The translations under genes and the position numbers were made by a program. A stretch of 64,000 bases of DNA, taken from Dyadobacter arcticus. GTDB taxonomy: Bacteria; Bacteroidota; Bacteroidia; Cytophagales; Spirosomataceae. The stretch spans positions 124,001 through 188,000 of the forward strand of contig NZ_JAASQJ010000001.1 of NCBI RefSeq assembly GCF_011762185.1, written 5' to 3'. Shown piece after piece: positions 35,654 to 45,298 of the stretch; positions within the stretch are counted from its first letter, which is position 1, and every line of letters begins with the position of its first letter. A model generated the notes under the pieces. The model did not search any database. It was not told where the DNA came from and saw nothing but the letters and a program-made list of their open reading frames with translations.

Positions 35654-36688
35654 ATGAATCAGTCAGTAGTAATTGCACCTTTGGGCGAAAGCTTATCGGG
35701 ATTTTTGAGTTCTTTTCAATATTCAAAGGTAGTTGTTGTAGTCGATAATAATACTAAAAAGCATTGTTATCCAGCTTTGAAGGCGGTTTTACCAAGACAT
35801 AGTGTGGTAACCGTTCTGCCCGGAGAGTCTCAAAAAACACTGGCAACTTGCGAAAAAATCTGGGCAATACTGACAAAGGAGGAATTAGACCGGCATGCGT
35901 TAGTTATTAATTTAGGAGGAGGAGTGATCGGCGATATGGGGGGATTTTGCGCAGCAGTTTACAAACGTGGAATAGATTTTATACAGGTCCCGACGACGTT
36001 GTTATCCCAGGTTGATGCGAGTGTAGGAGGAAAATTGGGAATTGATTTTCAAGGGTTTAAGAACCATCTGGGCGTCTTCAACATTCCGAAGAGCGTGCTC
36101 ATCGATCCGAAGTTTTTAAGCACTTTACCAGAGCGCGAGTTGCGTTCAGGATTTGCAGAGGTCATCAAACATTGTCTGATAGCGGATAAGGAAAAGTGGG
36201 AGGAGATCAGGTATAAGGATTTTGAGGAACAGAACTGGGAGGACCTTATCAGTCATTCGGTCAAAATTAAGCAGCGGGTAGTGGAGCAAGACCCGACTGA
36301 AAAAGGAGTAAGGAAAATTCTAAATTTCGGACACACATTAGGGCATGCAGTGGAAACGTGCTTTTTGAATAAGCCAGCTGGCCAAAGACTTTTTCATGGA
36401 GAGGCAATTGCAGTTGGCATGATCATGGAGAGTTACCTCTCATTTGCAAGGAAAATGATAGATCAGCAAACGCTGACAAATATTGAAGAATTTCTTTTTG
36501 CCACATATGGCAAAGTGGCTATAAAACCGGATGATGTTGAGAAAATAATCTCCTTGACACGCCAGGATAAGAAAAACAAAGGAAAAGAAGTGAGGTTTTC
36601 ACTGCTAAATGGAGCAGGGCAATGTGCTTATGATATAGTAGTTACTGCTTCCGAAATGCGTAAATCAATAGCTTATTATTTGGGATAA
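35654..36688 (+). CDS. aroB: 3-dehydroquinate synthase
   Basis: 344 residues from the ATG at 35654 (an upstream TTG would add a poorly supported extension). It cyclises DAHP to 3-dehydroquinate in the shikimate pathway, using NAD and zinc. VINLGGGVIGDMGGFCAAVYKRG is the NAD-site motif, QVPTTLLSQVDASVGGKLGID the substrate region, and ILNFGHTLGHAVET with FHGEAIAVGM the metal-site histidines. It stands alone. Confidence 0.95.
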   Translation: MNQSVVIAPLGESLSGFLSSFQYSKVVVVVDNNTKKHCYPALKAVLPRHSVVTVLPGESQKTLATCEKIWAILTKEELDRHALVINLGGGVIGDMGGFCAAVYKRGIDFIQVPTTLLSQVDASVGGKLGIDFQGFKNHLGVFNIPKSVLIDPKFLSTLPERELRSGFAEVIKHCLIADKEKWEEIRYKDFEEQNWEDLISHSVKIKQRVVEQDPTEKGVRKILNFGHTLGHAVETCFLNKPAGQRLFHGEAIAVGMIMESYLSFARKMIDQQTLTNIEEFLFATYGKVAIKPDDVEKIISLTRQDKKNKGKEVRFSLLNGAGQCAYDIVVTASEMRKSIAYYLG

Positions 36689-36773
36689 TTTTGAAAGGTC
36701 TCGTAAACAAGTTATTGCAGGATCAACCAAGTATTGAAACATTCTGATATATATATAAAACCTGACAAATTAA

Positions 36774-37349
36774 ATGCTTATGCTGAGGTCTATTTTTACT
36801 TATTCCGCTGTTTTTCTGGTAGTTATAATTGCGGGCTGCTCAAGTGGTCGGAAAGTGTTTGTGGAGCATGATTATAGCTACGAAACCAACTTTAAAGATT
36901 ATTCTTCCTATACATTTCTTGAATGTGAGAGAGATACCAATAATCTTTGTACCGAAATTTATGAGGCGATTCGTCGTCAGATGCAGGTTAGGGGTTACAA
37001 GCTAACTGCCGAGAAACCAACTCTGCTGGTTAATTATGGAATTTTCTACGATAACCTGCGCTATCAGGGTTATATGCAGCCGGTGATTAAGAACTGGGTG
37101 GACACTGAAAATGACGGGTTTCGATATGAACCAATCAAATATGCATTAGATAAAGGAACATTGATAGTCTCTCTAATTGATGCTGAAAGCGATCAGGTTG
37201 TGTGGAGAGGCTATGCGTCTGGAATCTTCAAGGGAGTTGAAAATTCCAATAATCACTACCGAAGTGTCGTAAGACGTATTTTTGACCAATACCCGCTATT
37301 CGCGAAAGGTTACGATCCGAGAAGATACAGCGAAGCCGTTGGTAGATAG
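36774..37349 (+). CDS. DUF4136 domain lipoprotein
   Basis: 191 residues with a signal peptide ending in lipobox VIIAGC. DYSYETNFKDYSSYTFLE ... IYEAIRRQMQVRGYKLTAEKPTLLVNYGIF ... GTLIVSLIDAESDQVVWRGYASG is the typical DUF4136 layout. Function unknown; probably outer-membrane attached. An ATATATATA tract lies upstream. It is convergent with mraY. Confidence 0.88.
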   Translation: MLMLRSIFTYSAVFLVVIIAGCSSGRKVFVEHDYSYETNFKDYSSYTFLECERDTNNLCTEIYEAIRRQMQVRGYKLTAEKPTLLVNYGIFYDNLRYQGYMQPVIKNWVDTENDGFRYEPIKYALDKGTLIVSLIDAESDQVVWRGYASGIFKGVENSNNHYRSVVRRIFDQYPLFAKGYDPRRYSEAVGR

Positions 37350-37363
37350 ATTTGATAGGAGAA

Positions 37364-37440
37364 AAGGGAGGAAGGAGTAAAGGGACGAAAGGTTTGACGC
37401 AGTGTCTATTCCCCTTCATCCATGTCCTCCTTCCTCCCTT
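37364..37440. repeat. Long inverted repeat between DUF4136 and mraY
   Basis: AAGGGAGGAAGGAG (37364-37377) and its exact complement CTCCTTCCTCCCTT (37427-37440) flank 49 bp of purine-rich sequence. It lies between two convergent genes and may act as a terminator hairpin, although the loop is long and no strong T-run follows. Confidence 0.5.
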
Positions 37441-37445
37441 AAATT

Positions 37446-38657
37446 CTATCTTAATTTCAACGTTGCCAATGTCATAATTGCCAGGATTATTCCCACAATC
37501 CAGAAACGAGTTACAATTTTCGACTCGTGAATGCCCTTTTTCTGATAATGATGGTGTAGGGGCGACATCAAAAAGATCCTTCTTCCTTCCCCGTATTTGT
37601 TTTTGGTGTATTTAAAATAGCTGACTTGCAGGATGACCGAAAGGTTTTCGGCAATGAAAATTCCACACATAATCGGAATAAGCCATTCTTTACGAATGGC
37701 CAGCGCAACCACTGCAATCACTCCCCCAAGCATCAAACTTCCCGTATCACCCATAAAAACCTGGGCTGGATACGCATTATACCACAAAAACCCAACACAG
37801 GCCCCGATAAATGCCGCGCAAAAAATCACGAGCTCACCCGAGTTTGGGATGTACATGATGTTGAGATACTGTGAAAACTTGGTATTTCCCGACAAATAAG
37901 CCAAAACGCCCAATGTGAGCGCAATGATCCCTGATACACCTGCAGCCAATCCGTCTATTCCATCTGTAATGTTTGCACCGTTGGAAACTGCGGTGATGAT
38001 AAAAATCGCTACAATGGTGTAAATGATCCAGGTGTACTCTTCTGGCAGGCCAAAAAGCAGCGCCTTGTAATCAAATTCATTGTTTTTGGTGAAAGGAATG
38101 GTGGTAACCGTGGGATGGATGATATCGCGATACCGCTGTATCTCGCCTAGATTAGAACTTAGTAATGGTTTATCGTAAATGCGGATCCTCACATTGTCAT
38201 TAAACGAAAGCGTAATGCCGACAATCAAGCCTAATCCTACTTGTCCTACGATTTTAAACCGCCCGTGAAGCCCGTCTTTATTGTTTTTAAATTTCTTAAG
38301 ATAATCATCGATAAAGCCAATCATTCCAGTCCAAAGAGCGGTAATGATCAGCAGAACGATATATACATTAGTCAGTTTTGCAAAAAGTATGACGGGAATT
38401 AATAGCGATGCTAAAATAATGAAGCCGCCCATGGTAGGGGTTCCGGCCTTTTCCATCTGACCTGCCAGTCCAAGATCACGGATGTTTTCCCCCATTTGCT
38501 TTTTCCGGAGGAAATTAATGATAGTCTTTCCGTAAGTGGCAGCTATAAAAAGGGATAAAACCGTAGAGCCTAATGCCCTGAATGAGATATATTGGAAAAC
38601 CCCTGCGCCAGGGATGTTGAAATTTTTATCTAAATATTCAAAAAGATAATAGAGCAT
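37446..38657 (-). CDS. mraY: Phospho-N-acetylmuramoyl-pentapeptide-transferase
   Basis: 403 residues, polytopic membrane enzyme that makes lipid I. The first acidic motif is in [36 protein letters not shown] and [19 protein letters not shown] provide further catalytic aspartates, and [12 protein letters not shown] is the conserved His-rich loop. It is last in the dcw cluster. No murD, ftsW or murG follows. Confidence 0.96.
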   Translation of the reverse strand: MLYYLFEYLDKNFNIPGAGVFQYISFRALGSTVLSLFIAATYGKTIINFLRKKQMGENIRDLGLAGQMEKAGTPTMGGFIILASLLIPVILFAKLTNVYIVLLIITALWTGMIGFIDDYLKKFKNNKDGLHGRFKIVGQVGLGLIVGITLSFNDNVRIRIYDKPLLSSNLGEIQRYRDIIHPTVTTIPFTKNNEFDYKALLFGLPEEYTWIIYTIVAIFIITAVSNGANITDGIDGLAAGVSGIIALTLGVLAYLSGNTKFSQYLNIMYIPNSGELVIFCAAFIGACVGFLWYNAYPAQVFMGDTGSLMLGGVIAVVALAIRKEWLIPIMCGIFIAENLSVILQVSYFKYTKNKYGEGRRIFLMSPLHHHYQKKGIHESKIVTRFWIVGIILAIMTLATLKLR

Positions 38658-38728
38658 GAAATTGCTTATTGGAGTGACGGCTGCAAAGTTGCTTTATTTC
38701 GGAGATTACACAAAAGGCCTGGAAACTT

Positions 38729-40210
38729 TTAATTGGAATGTCGTTTTTCAAATACTTCCAATAAAACCTCTTTGTCATCGAAATGATGTTTTACACCTTT
38801 GATATCCTGGTAATTTTCATGCCCTTTTCCTGCAATAAGAATAATATCACCTGACTCCGCTTCTAAACCCGCTTTAAAAATGGCCTCTCGTCTATCAGCG
38901 ATCACTTTCGTTTTTTTATAATCCAAAGGAGGGACGCCTTTTTTCATTTGGTCCAGAATGTCCAACGGATCTTCAAAGCGGGGATTGTCGGAGGTTAATA
39001 TGACCTGATTGCTATACTTACAAGCAATCTCAGCCATTTTCGGCCTTTTTTCAGCATCCCGATTTCCCCCGCATCCGACCAGCGTAATCACCTTTTCATT
39101 TCCGCTTCGCAAATGCGCAATCGTTTCCAAAACATTTTCCAATGCATCCGGCGTGTGGGCATAATCTACAATGCCGACAACGTGATCATCAGAATGAAAT
39201 TGCTCGAACCTTCCCGGAGGACTTTTCAAATTGGAAAGTTCAGTTAGGACAGAATCAGCTTTTTCTCCCAATAGAAGCGCAGCACCGTAAACCGAAAGCA
39301 GGTTATACGCATTAAATCGCCCAATTACCCTGAACCATACCTCCTGTAAATTGATCTCCATATGCATTCCCGCCAGCGTATCAGAAATTACTTTCCCTTT
39401 GAAGGTTGCAAGCGTCTGAAGCGAGTAAGTTTCTATTTTAGCGCTGGTATTTTGCACCATTACCGCTCCCCTGCGATCATCTACATTCACCAATGCAAAT
39501 GCGGTCTTGGGAAGCGCATCGAAAAAGCCTTTTTTCGCCTTAATGTAGTTATCGAATGTCTTATGAAAGTCGAGGTGATCGTGGGTGATATTGGTAAAAA
39601 TGCCACCAGCAAATTGTAAACCCGTAATGCGGTGCTGAGCAACGGCATGCGAGCTCACTTCCATAAAGACATGGCTGCATTTCTTTGCCAGCATTTGGGC
39701 AAGCAGCTCGTTCAAAGCAGTGGAATCGGGAGTGGTGTGCGTTGCGGCAATTACTTTATCCTCAATCTGGTTTTGCACGGTCGAAAGCAAGCCGCACCTA
39801 TACCCCAATGCCCTGAATAATTGGAAAAGAAATGTGGCTACGGAAGTCTTTCCGTTTGTCCCGGTAACGCCTACTAGCGTCAGACTTTTCGAAGGATGTC
39901 CGTAAAATGCCGAAGCAATGTGCCCCATAGCCTCCGCAGAATCCGGTACTTGAATGTATGTTGTTCCGGTAACTCTATTTTCGGGCAATTCTTCACAAAG
40001 AATCGCGGCAGCGCCAAGTTCTGTGGCCATGCCTATGTATTGATGACCATCTGTTTGAGTGCCTCTTAATGCGACGAACAAGCTGCCGGGTAGTACTTTT
40101 CTTGAGTCTAAAATGATATTGTTAACAACAATATCCACTTGCCCAAACAGCTGCGCGTCCTTCACCTCTGCCAGCAAACTGCTCAGACTCTTCTCTTGAT
40201 TGATTTCCAT
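38729..40210 (-). CDS. murE: UDP-N-acetylmuramoyl-tripeptide ligase (adds meso-diaminopimelate)
   Basis: 493 residues. ATP-binding GVTGTNGKTSVATFL, the HTTPDSTALN substrate loop, and the DNPR motif in LTSDNPRFEDP, which marks ligases that add meso-diaminopimelate. It acts in the cytoplasm on UDP-MurNAc-Ala-Glu. It lies between ftsI (8 bp upstream) and mraY. Confidence 0.96.
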   Translation of the reverse strand: MEINQEKSLSSLLAEVKDAQLFGQVDIVVNNIILDSRKVLPGSLFVALRGTQTDGHQYIGMATELGAAAILCEELPENRVTGTTYIQVPDSAEAMGHIASAFYGHPSKSLTLVGVTGTNGKTSVATFLFQLFRALGYRCGLLSTVQNQIEDKVIAATHTTPDSTALNELLAQMLAKKCSHVFMEVSSHAVAQHRITGLQFAGGIFTNITHDHLDFHKTFDNYIKAKKGFFDALPKTAFALVNVDDRRGAVMVQNTSAKIETYSLQTLATFKGKVISDTLAGMHMEINLQEVWFRVIGRFNAYNLLSVYGAALLLGEKADSVLTELSNLKSPPGRFEQFHSDDHVVGIVDYAHTPDALENVLETIAHLRSGNEKVITLVGCGGNRDAEKRPKMAEIACKYSNQVILTSDNPRFEDPLDILDQMKKGVPPLDYKKTKVIADRREAIFKAGLEAESGDIILIAGKGHENYQDIKGVKHHFDDKEVLLEVFEKRHSN

Positions 40211-40218
40211 AAATGGAA

Positions 40219-42363
40219 TTACTGTAATGTTAAAAGGATTGTTTTTGCGCCAGCTTCATTGGAGCCGGGGGGTAAGGATTGCTCAATTACCTTTCCTGAG
40301 CCCCGGAAATTTACTTTAAAACCCTTATTTTCCATGATATACAAAGCATCACGCATGGCCATTCCCTGCAGATTGGGGATATCTCTTAAGCTAATATTCC
40401 GGGATTGCCAGTTTGTTTTTCCTTTTTTGAAAAGAGAGGCGGAGGCGTATTCGGTATCTTCGGGTACCGGGGTAAGTTTCAGTTCTTTGCTGATCACTCG
40501 CAATTCCGATGTTTTTCCAGCCCATTTCACGTCTTTCGAAGTCTCTGGGATAGAATCCTTTACGGGCTTCTGGATATTGACATCATAAGCATAAATCCTA
40601 TCCGCTACTTCTTTGAAGACCGGCGCTGCAACGCTTCCCGCATACCGGGTGTAATCGGCGCCTTTACTTTTCGGGTTGTCAATGATCACAATGCAGCTGT
40701 ATTTGGGCTTATCCGCAGGAAAATAACCTACAAAAGAGGTATAGTTCCTGCCCTCAGTGTACACCCCGTTGATCAGTTTCCGGGCTGTCCCGGTCTTCCC
40801 TGCAATTTCGTAGAGATCACTTTTAATGTGTTTTGCTAGGCCGGTATTAACAACTCCTTGCAGCATCTTTTTCACTTTCCTTATCGTTTCAGGCGAACAA
40901 ATCGGCTGATCTTCCACGTACGGAGGTATTTTGTCTTCTATTCCCTCCGCATTCCGCACTTCCCGAACGATCATCGGCCTTACCCAGTAACCATCATTAG
41001 CCACTGCATTGTACAACGCAAGTGTTTGCAGGGGCGTCATTTGCATTTCATAACCATGCGCCATGAAATAAAGTGAATAGCTGCTCCAATGTTTGGAACT
41101 GCGATCACGAATAAGTGGAGGCTTCTCACCTTTCATGTGAATGCCTGTGGGCGTGGTGAGGTGAAATTGTTTGAGATAGGAAAGATATTTATCGGGCTTG
41201 CTTGCAAAATAGCGGAGCATCAGCTGCACGATCCCTATATTGGATGATTTCTCCAAAACCTCAGAAGCCGTAATAGTTCCAAAACCGCCTCTGTGCGCAT
41301 CCCGGATCACGTGGTTTTTAAATGGCATGGCGCCGGTACCCGTGTTCACCATGATCTTATCCGGGTCCATATGCGTTTCTTCCAGCAACGCCATCATGGT
41401 CGCAAGCTTAAACGTCGATCCGGGATCATTGCTTCCTGCCAGCGCATAATTGAAAACTTCCTCATATTTGTTTTCACCGCGTTTTGTCAGGTTAGCCATT
41501 GCCCTTATCTCGCCAGACTTCACTTCCATGATCACTACCGAGCCGAAGTCGGCATCCATTTCTTTGAGTTTTCTTCTTAATGCAATCTCAGCCATATCCT
41601 GGTAATTCATGTCCAGGGTAGTGTAAATGTCCCTTCCAGCCTCAGGTTGCACATTCAATGCATCGCCAACTGGAATTTTTATTCCACCTTCGACCATTTC
41701 AGCCCAGCCAATACCCGATTTTCCTTCAAGATTTTTATCAAAACTAGCTTCAAGGCCAATGTATCCGCGTCCGCTCTTAGGATCAATGCCGCCAATAGTC
41801 CTGTCGGCCATTGGACTGAATGGTTTGTAGCGTTTGTAAATCGTTTCGAATTTACCGCCACCGCCTTTGCGGTTTTTTACGAAAAACGGCCATTTCTTTA
41901 TTTTTTCTCTATCGAGATGGCTGATTTCCTTATTTTTCAAACGCAGGTAGCGCTTGCTCCTGCTTACCCTATAACTAATGATCTTTCGTCGATAACCTGC
42001 AACGTCATTTTCGTGAAAGCTCTTGGCAAGCAGAGAAGCGAGCTCATCTACATGCGCATAGAAATAAGCGGAATCGGATGTTTTGGTATCAAGGCCAATG
42101 AAATAATAGGGTAGGGAAGTTGCCAGGAGGCTATTGTCGTTGGAATAGATATTCCCTCGCATGGCCGGAATCGTATCCAGTTTAAGGTCATTTTTAACCG
42201 AGTATTCGGCCCATGTTTTCCCTTTAAACTCATCGTAATACTGCACCCGAATCAGTTTGACAAAAACCAGGATAGCCAGTAGAAGAAGCATCCAGCCAAC
42301 GGTCCTAGCGCGACCGATTAAAGCTTTTTTATTGTTTTGACCGCTTTCAATTTCGTTCTTCAT
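40219..42363 (-). CDS. ftsI: Division-specific transpeptidase (PBP3/FtsI) with C-terminal PASTA domain
   Basis: 714 residues. One N-terminal transmembrane helix (about 22-40, VGWMLLLLAILVFVKLIRV). Active-site motifs: Ser316-x-x-Lys319 in PGSTFKLATM, KSSN, and AGKTGTARK. The last ~55 residues (IPNLQGMAMRDALYIMENKG ... SLPPGSNE) form one PASTA repeat, common in Bacteroidota FtsI. Starts 5 bp after the ftsL-like gene. Confidence 0.95.
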   Translation of the reverse strand: MKNEIESGQNNKKALIGRARTVGWMLLLLAILVFVKLIRVQYYDEFKGKTWAEYSVKNDLKLDTIPAMRGNIYSNDNSLLATSLPYYFIGLDTKTSDSAYFYAHVDELASLLAKSFHENDVAGYRRKIISYRVSRSKRYLRLKNKEISHLDREKIKKWPFFVKNRKGGGGKFETIYKRYKPFSPMADRTIGGIDPKSGRGYIGLEASFDKNLEGKSGIGWAEMVEGGIKIPVGDALNVQPEAGRDIYTTLDMNYQDMAEIALRRKLKEMDADFGSVVIMEVKSGEIRAMANLTKRGENKYEEVFNYALAGSNDPGSTFKLATMMALLEETHMDPDKIMVNTGTGAMPFKNHVIRDAHRGGFGTITASEVLEKSSNIGIVQLMLRYFASKPDKYLSYLKQFHLTTPTGIHMKGEKPPLIRDRSSKHWSSYSLYFMAHGYEMQMTPLQTLALYNAVANDGYWVRPMIVREVRNAEGIEDKIPPYVEDQPICSPETIRKVKKMLQGVVNTGLAKHIKSDLYEIAGKTGTARKLINGVYTEGRNYTSFVGYFPADKPKYSCIVIIDNPKSKGADYTRYAGSVAAPVFKEVADRIYAYDVNIQKPVKDSIPETSKDVKWAGKTSELRVISKELKLTPVPEDTEYASASLFKKGKTNWQSRNISLRDIPNLQGMAMRDALYIMENKGFKVNFRGSGKVIEQSLPPGSNEAGAKTILLTLQ

Positions 42364-42368
42364 GATTG

Positions 42369-42782
42369 CTATTCTTCAACTTGCTTGATAACAATTTTCT
42401 TAGGCGGCATCAGGTTTTCCTCTAATCCCTCGGTTTTTACTTTTTCAATAACCACCGATTGCTTTCTGCTCTTCATGTATTCGGAGTGAATGGACGTGTA
42501 TTCTGCCCGCAGATCATCCACTTCTTTTTTTAATTTAATGCTGTTTCGAACATATTGCTCGGACTGAAACCCAATCCTTTCGTACGCCACCAGCAAAATA
42601 ACAACCCAACCAAAATAATAGAAATATTTCACCGGAAGGCGCTCCTCATGCCCAGGCAGATTATCGCCGAAAACACGGTCTAACGGCAAAAATTTGTTTA
42701 GCCAGTTGAATAAAGGATACTCCCGCTTCCGTTTTGGAGGCTTGGGCGGTATCGGCTTCGGTCGCTTTTTGTTTTCTGCCAT
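42369..42782 (-). CDS. ftsL: FtsL-like cell division protein
   Basis: 137 residues: a basic Pro/Lys-rich cytoplasmic N-terminus, one transmembrane helix (about 53-70, YFYYFGWVVILLVAYERI) and a periplasmic coiled-coil region (LKKEVDDLRAEYTSIHSEYMKSRKQSVVIEKVKTEG). Primary sequence of FtsL is poorly conserved; the topology and the place between rsmH and ftsI support the name. Confidence 0.8.
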   Translation of the reverse strand: MAENKKRPKPIPPKPPKRKREYPLFNWLNKFLPLDRVFGDNLPGHEERLPVKYFYYFGWVVILLVAYERIGFQSEQYVRNSIKLKKEVDDLRAEYTSIHSEYMKSRKQSVVIEKVKTEGLEENLMPPKKIVIKQVEE

Positions 42783-42807
42783 GATTCCGGGGTGTCAACT
42801 GTTATAT

Positions 42808-42915
42808 GTGGTCAGAAATAGTCATTAATGGTCATATATAGTCATTTGTAGTTATTATGGTGATATATAATAATTTAAAACAATAAATGACCATCAATGA
42901 CTACAAATGACCACT
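42808..42915. repeat. Decameric repeat block in inverted halves between rsmH and ftsL
   Basis: Five 10-bp units of the form NTRGTCANNN start at 42808, 42818, 42828, 42838 and 42848 (the fifth reads TAGTTA). Three units of the opposite orientation, AATGACYANN, start at 42886, 42896 and 42906. The outer arms 42808-42833 and 42889-42914 agree at 21 of 26 positions as an inverted repeat. The exact 10-bp spacing puts all units on one helix face. Function unknown. Confidence 0.75.
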
Positions 42916-42919
42916 TTCA

Positions 42920-43837
42920 CTAAATCTTCTCAGCCACCCTCAGCTTCGCGCTCCTCGCCCTGGGGTTTATTGCAACTTCTTCCGGCGTGGCTTCGACAGG
43001 TTTCCGGGTGACGCTTTTCATCGGTTTGATTTCATTTCCGTAAAAATCCTTTTCCACTTCCCCGAAAAATTTACCCTTCTGAATGAAATTTTTGACCAGC
43101 CTGTCTTCCAAGGAATGGTATGACATCACAACCAGCCTGTCGCCCGGATTCAGCACTTCCGGAACTTGTGTCAGAAACTCTTCCAACACGCTCAGTTCAT
43201 CATTAACCTCAATTCTCAATGCCTGAAAGACCTGGGCGAAATATTTGTTTTCCCGGTGTTTGGGCGCATAACGCATGAGAATGTCTTTCAAATCATTCAC
43301 AGTCTCGATCTGGGAATTATGCCTGGCTGAAAAGATGGCTTCGGCAGCTGTTTTCGCATTCATCACCTCGCCATACATGCCCAATATCCGCTGTAATTCC
43401 GTTGTTGATCTTGTATTAATCACTTCCCGAGCGGTTTTTTCGTTTGCCGGGTTCATCCGCATATCCAGCTCGGCATCAAACCGGGTAGAAAAACCCCTTT
43501 CGGGCGTATTGATTTGGTGTGATGAAACGCCCAAATCTGCCAGGATACCGTTTACCTTCTCAGCCTTGTGTAATTTTAGGTAACGTTTCAGGTGCCGGAA
43601 ATTGGCTGCGATGAAGGTAAATCTTTTGTCATCCTTGAATTCTTCTGCATTAGCAACGGCATCCGGGTCTTGGTCAAAAACAAGAAGACGACCGGTGGTC
43701 AGTTTGTCGAGAATTGCCCTCGAATGGCCTCCTCCGCCAAAAGTAACATCCACATATATGCCGTCGGGTTGTATCAGAAGACCTTCCAGGCACTCCTGTA
43801 ACATGACAGGCTCATGATAAGTACTTAGTGGATTCAT
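42920..43837 (-). CDS. rsmH: 16S rRNA (cytosine(1402)-N(4))-methyltransferase
   Basis: 305 residues. HEPVMLQECLEGL at the N-terminus, the SAM-binding VDVTFGGGGHSRAIL, the LADLGVSSHQINTPERGFS motif, and the C-terminal VMSYHSLEDRLVKNFI. It usually follows mraZ at the head of the dcw cluster; mraZ is absent here, and the upstream gene is divergent. A TACATT-like motif lies upstream on this strand. Confidence 0.96.
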   Translation of the reverse strand: MNPLSTYHEPVMLQECLEGLLIQPDGIYVDVTFGGGGHSRAILDKLTTGRLLVFDQDPDAVANAEEFKDDKRFTFIAANFRHLKRYLKLHKAEKVNGILADLGVSSHQINTPERGFSTRFDAELDMRMNPANEKTAREVINTRSTTELQRILGMYGEVMNAKTAAEAIFSARHNSQIETVNDLKDILMRYAPKHRENKYFAQVFQALRIEVNDELSVLEEFLTQVPEVLNPGDRLVVMSYHSLEDRLVKNFIQKGKFFGEVEKDFYGNEIKPMKSVTRKPVEATPEEVAINPRARSAKLRVAEKI

Positions 43838-43976
43838 TTGTTAAAAGCAATGTAGCAGGAACTTATTTTTGCCGGGAGGCAGTTACAAACTTAGCAATTT
43901 TAATGCGTAGGAATTACCGGTAATAAAGGAATTAATTTTATTGCTACATTAACGTATTCATGTTAACCCACTGTTT

Positions 43977-45221
43977 ATGAGATTGATCATTTCCGCCGCG
44001 GTAACGTTGTTTTGTTTAATACAATTTGCCTGCAAACCTGCTGCCGATCCCACATTAAAAAACGGCGTTTGGCGCGCAACATTAAACCGCGAAAACCAGC
44101 AGCTTCCACTCCTTCTTGACATTACCAAAAACCCTGACGGGAAAACCTACACCATTTTTGCGCTGAACGGAGCCGAAAAATTGCAGCTCGATTCGGCCTA
44201 TTTCGAAAACGATTCCATCGTAATCCCAATGCAGCTCTTCGATGCCAAAATAATCGCAAAGGCAGAACCGGAATCTTTGAAAGGAATTTATTATCGGGTA
44301 GCAAATGGTGTTATTACCGGATCTTTGCCATTCGAAGCAAAAGCAGGAGAAAGCTATAAATTCTTCAAAAGTGGGGAAGCCAAATCTTCAAAGAATGTAA
44401 CCGGGAAATGGGCTACGTTTTTTATGGATGACAAAGGCGATTCCACCCAGGCAGTAGGCAATTTTACGCAAACCGGAACAGATGTAACCGGGTCTTTTCT
44501 GACTACAACCGGGGACTATCGGTTCTTAACGGGAAGTGTAAATGGCGACAGTCTTTTCCTCTCCACATTTGACGGATCCAATGCCAAATTGTTCAAGGCG
44601 GCTATTGGTGAAAATGGGATACTGAAAGGTTCTTTATGGTCGGGAGTGAAGGCTTATAAAACATGGGAGGCACGATTGGATCCCAAAGCGGAGCTTCCGG
44701 ACGCGGCCAAGCTGACCTTTTTAAAGCCAGGTTTTGAAACAGTCGATTTCAGTTTTCCGGATTCGGATGGAAAGGTATGGTCGTTAAAAGACCCGAGCTT
44801 TAAGGACAAGGCTGTAATTATCCAAATCATGGGTTCATGGTGCCCCAATTGCATGGACGAGACCAATTTTATGGCGCCTTGGTATCAGAAAAATAAAGAC
44901 CGCGGCGTAGAGATGGTTGGACTTTCATTCGAGCGTTCAGATAAGCCCGAAGTGGCTAATCCGAAGATTAGGCGCATGATTAGTCGGTTTGACATTGACT
45001 ATCCGATCTTGCTGGCCGGTACCAATACCGATGAAGCCACTGCCAAAGCATTACCAATGCTAAATAAGGTAATGTCTTATCCCACAACGATTTTCATTGA
45101 TAAAAAAGGAAAAGTCCGTGAAATCCACACCGGCTTTTCTGGTCCGGGTACAGGTAAATACTACGATGAATTCGTCTCCGACTTCAATAGCCTGATGGAT
45201 AAGCTCATCGCTGAAAAGTAG
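43977..45221 (+). CDS. TlpA-like thioredoxin-fold lipoprotein
   Basis: 414 residues with a signal peptide ending in IQFAC (lipid anchor likely). The N-terminal ~260 residues are beta-rich and not assigned to a named family. The C-terminal ~150 residues are thioredoxin-like, with the redox pair Cys289-Pro-Asn-Cys292 in MGSWCPNCMDE and the cis-Pro strand SYPTTIFIDKKGKVREIHTG. It probably reduces or forms disulfides in the periplasm. Confidence 0.88.
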   Translation: MRLIISAAVTLFCLIQFACKPAADPTLKNGVWRATLNRENQQLPLLLDITKNPDGKTYTIFALNGAEKLQLDSAYFENDSIVIPMQLFDAKIIAKAEPESLKGIYYRVANGVITGSLPFEAKAGESYKFFKSGEAKSSKNVTGKWATFFMDDKGDSTQAVGNFTQTGTDVTGSFLTTTGDYRFLTGSVNGDSLFLSTFDGSNAKLFKAAIGENGILKGSLWSGVKAYKTWEARLDPKAELPDAAKLTFLKPGFETVDFSFPDSDGKVWSLKDPSFKDKAVIIQIMGSWCPNCMDETNFMAPWYQKNKDRGVEMVGLSFERSDKPEVANPKIRRMISRFDIDYPILLAGTNTDEATAKALPMLNKVMSYPTTIFIDKKGKVREIHTGFSGPGTGKYYDEFVSDFNSLMDKLIAEK

Positions 45222-45226
45222 TATGC

Positions 45227-45258
45227 TTGCATAATACTGCCGTGATTTCTTACATTTG
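45227..45258 (+). promoter_or_regulatory. Promoter of the marR-fadN operon
   Basis: TTG (45227-45229), a spacer of 21 bp, then TACATTTG (45251-45258): a close match to the Bacteroidota housekeeping consensus, about 40 bp before the MarR ATG. Confidence 0.7.
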
Positions 45259-45298
45259 TGTATAAGGCATTTGCTCCAATACACGGCTTTCTGAAACA

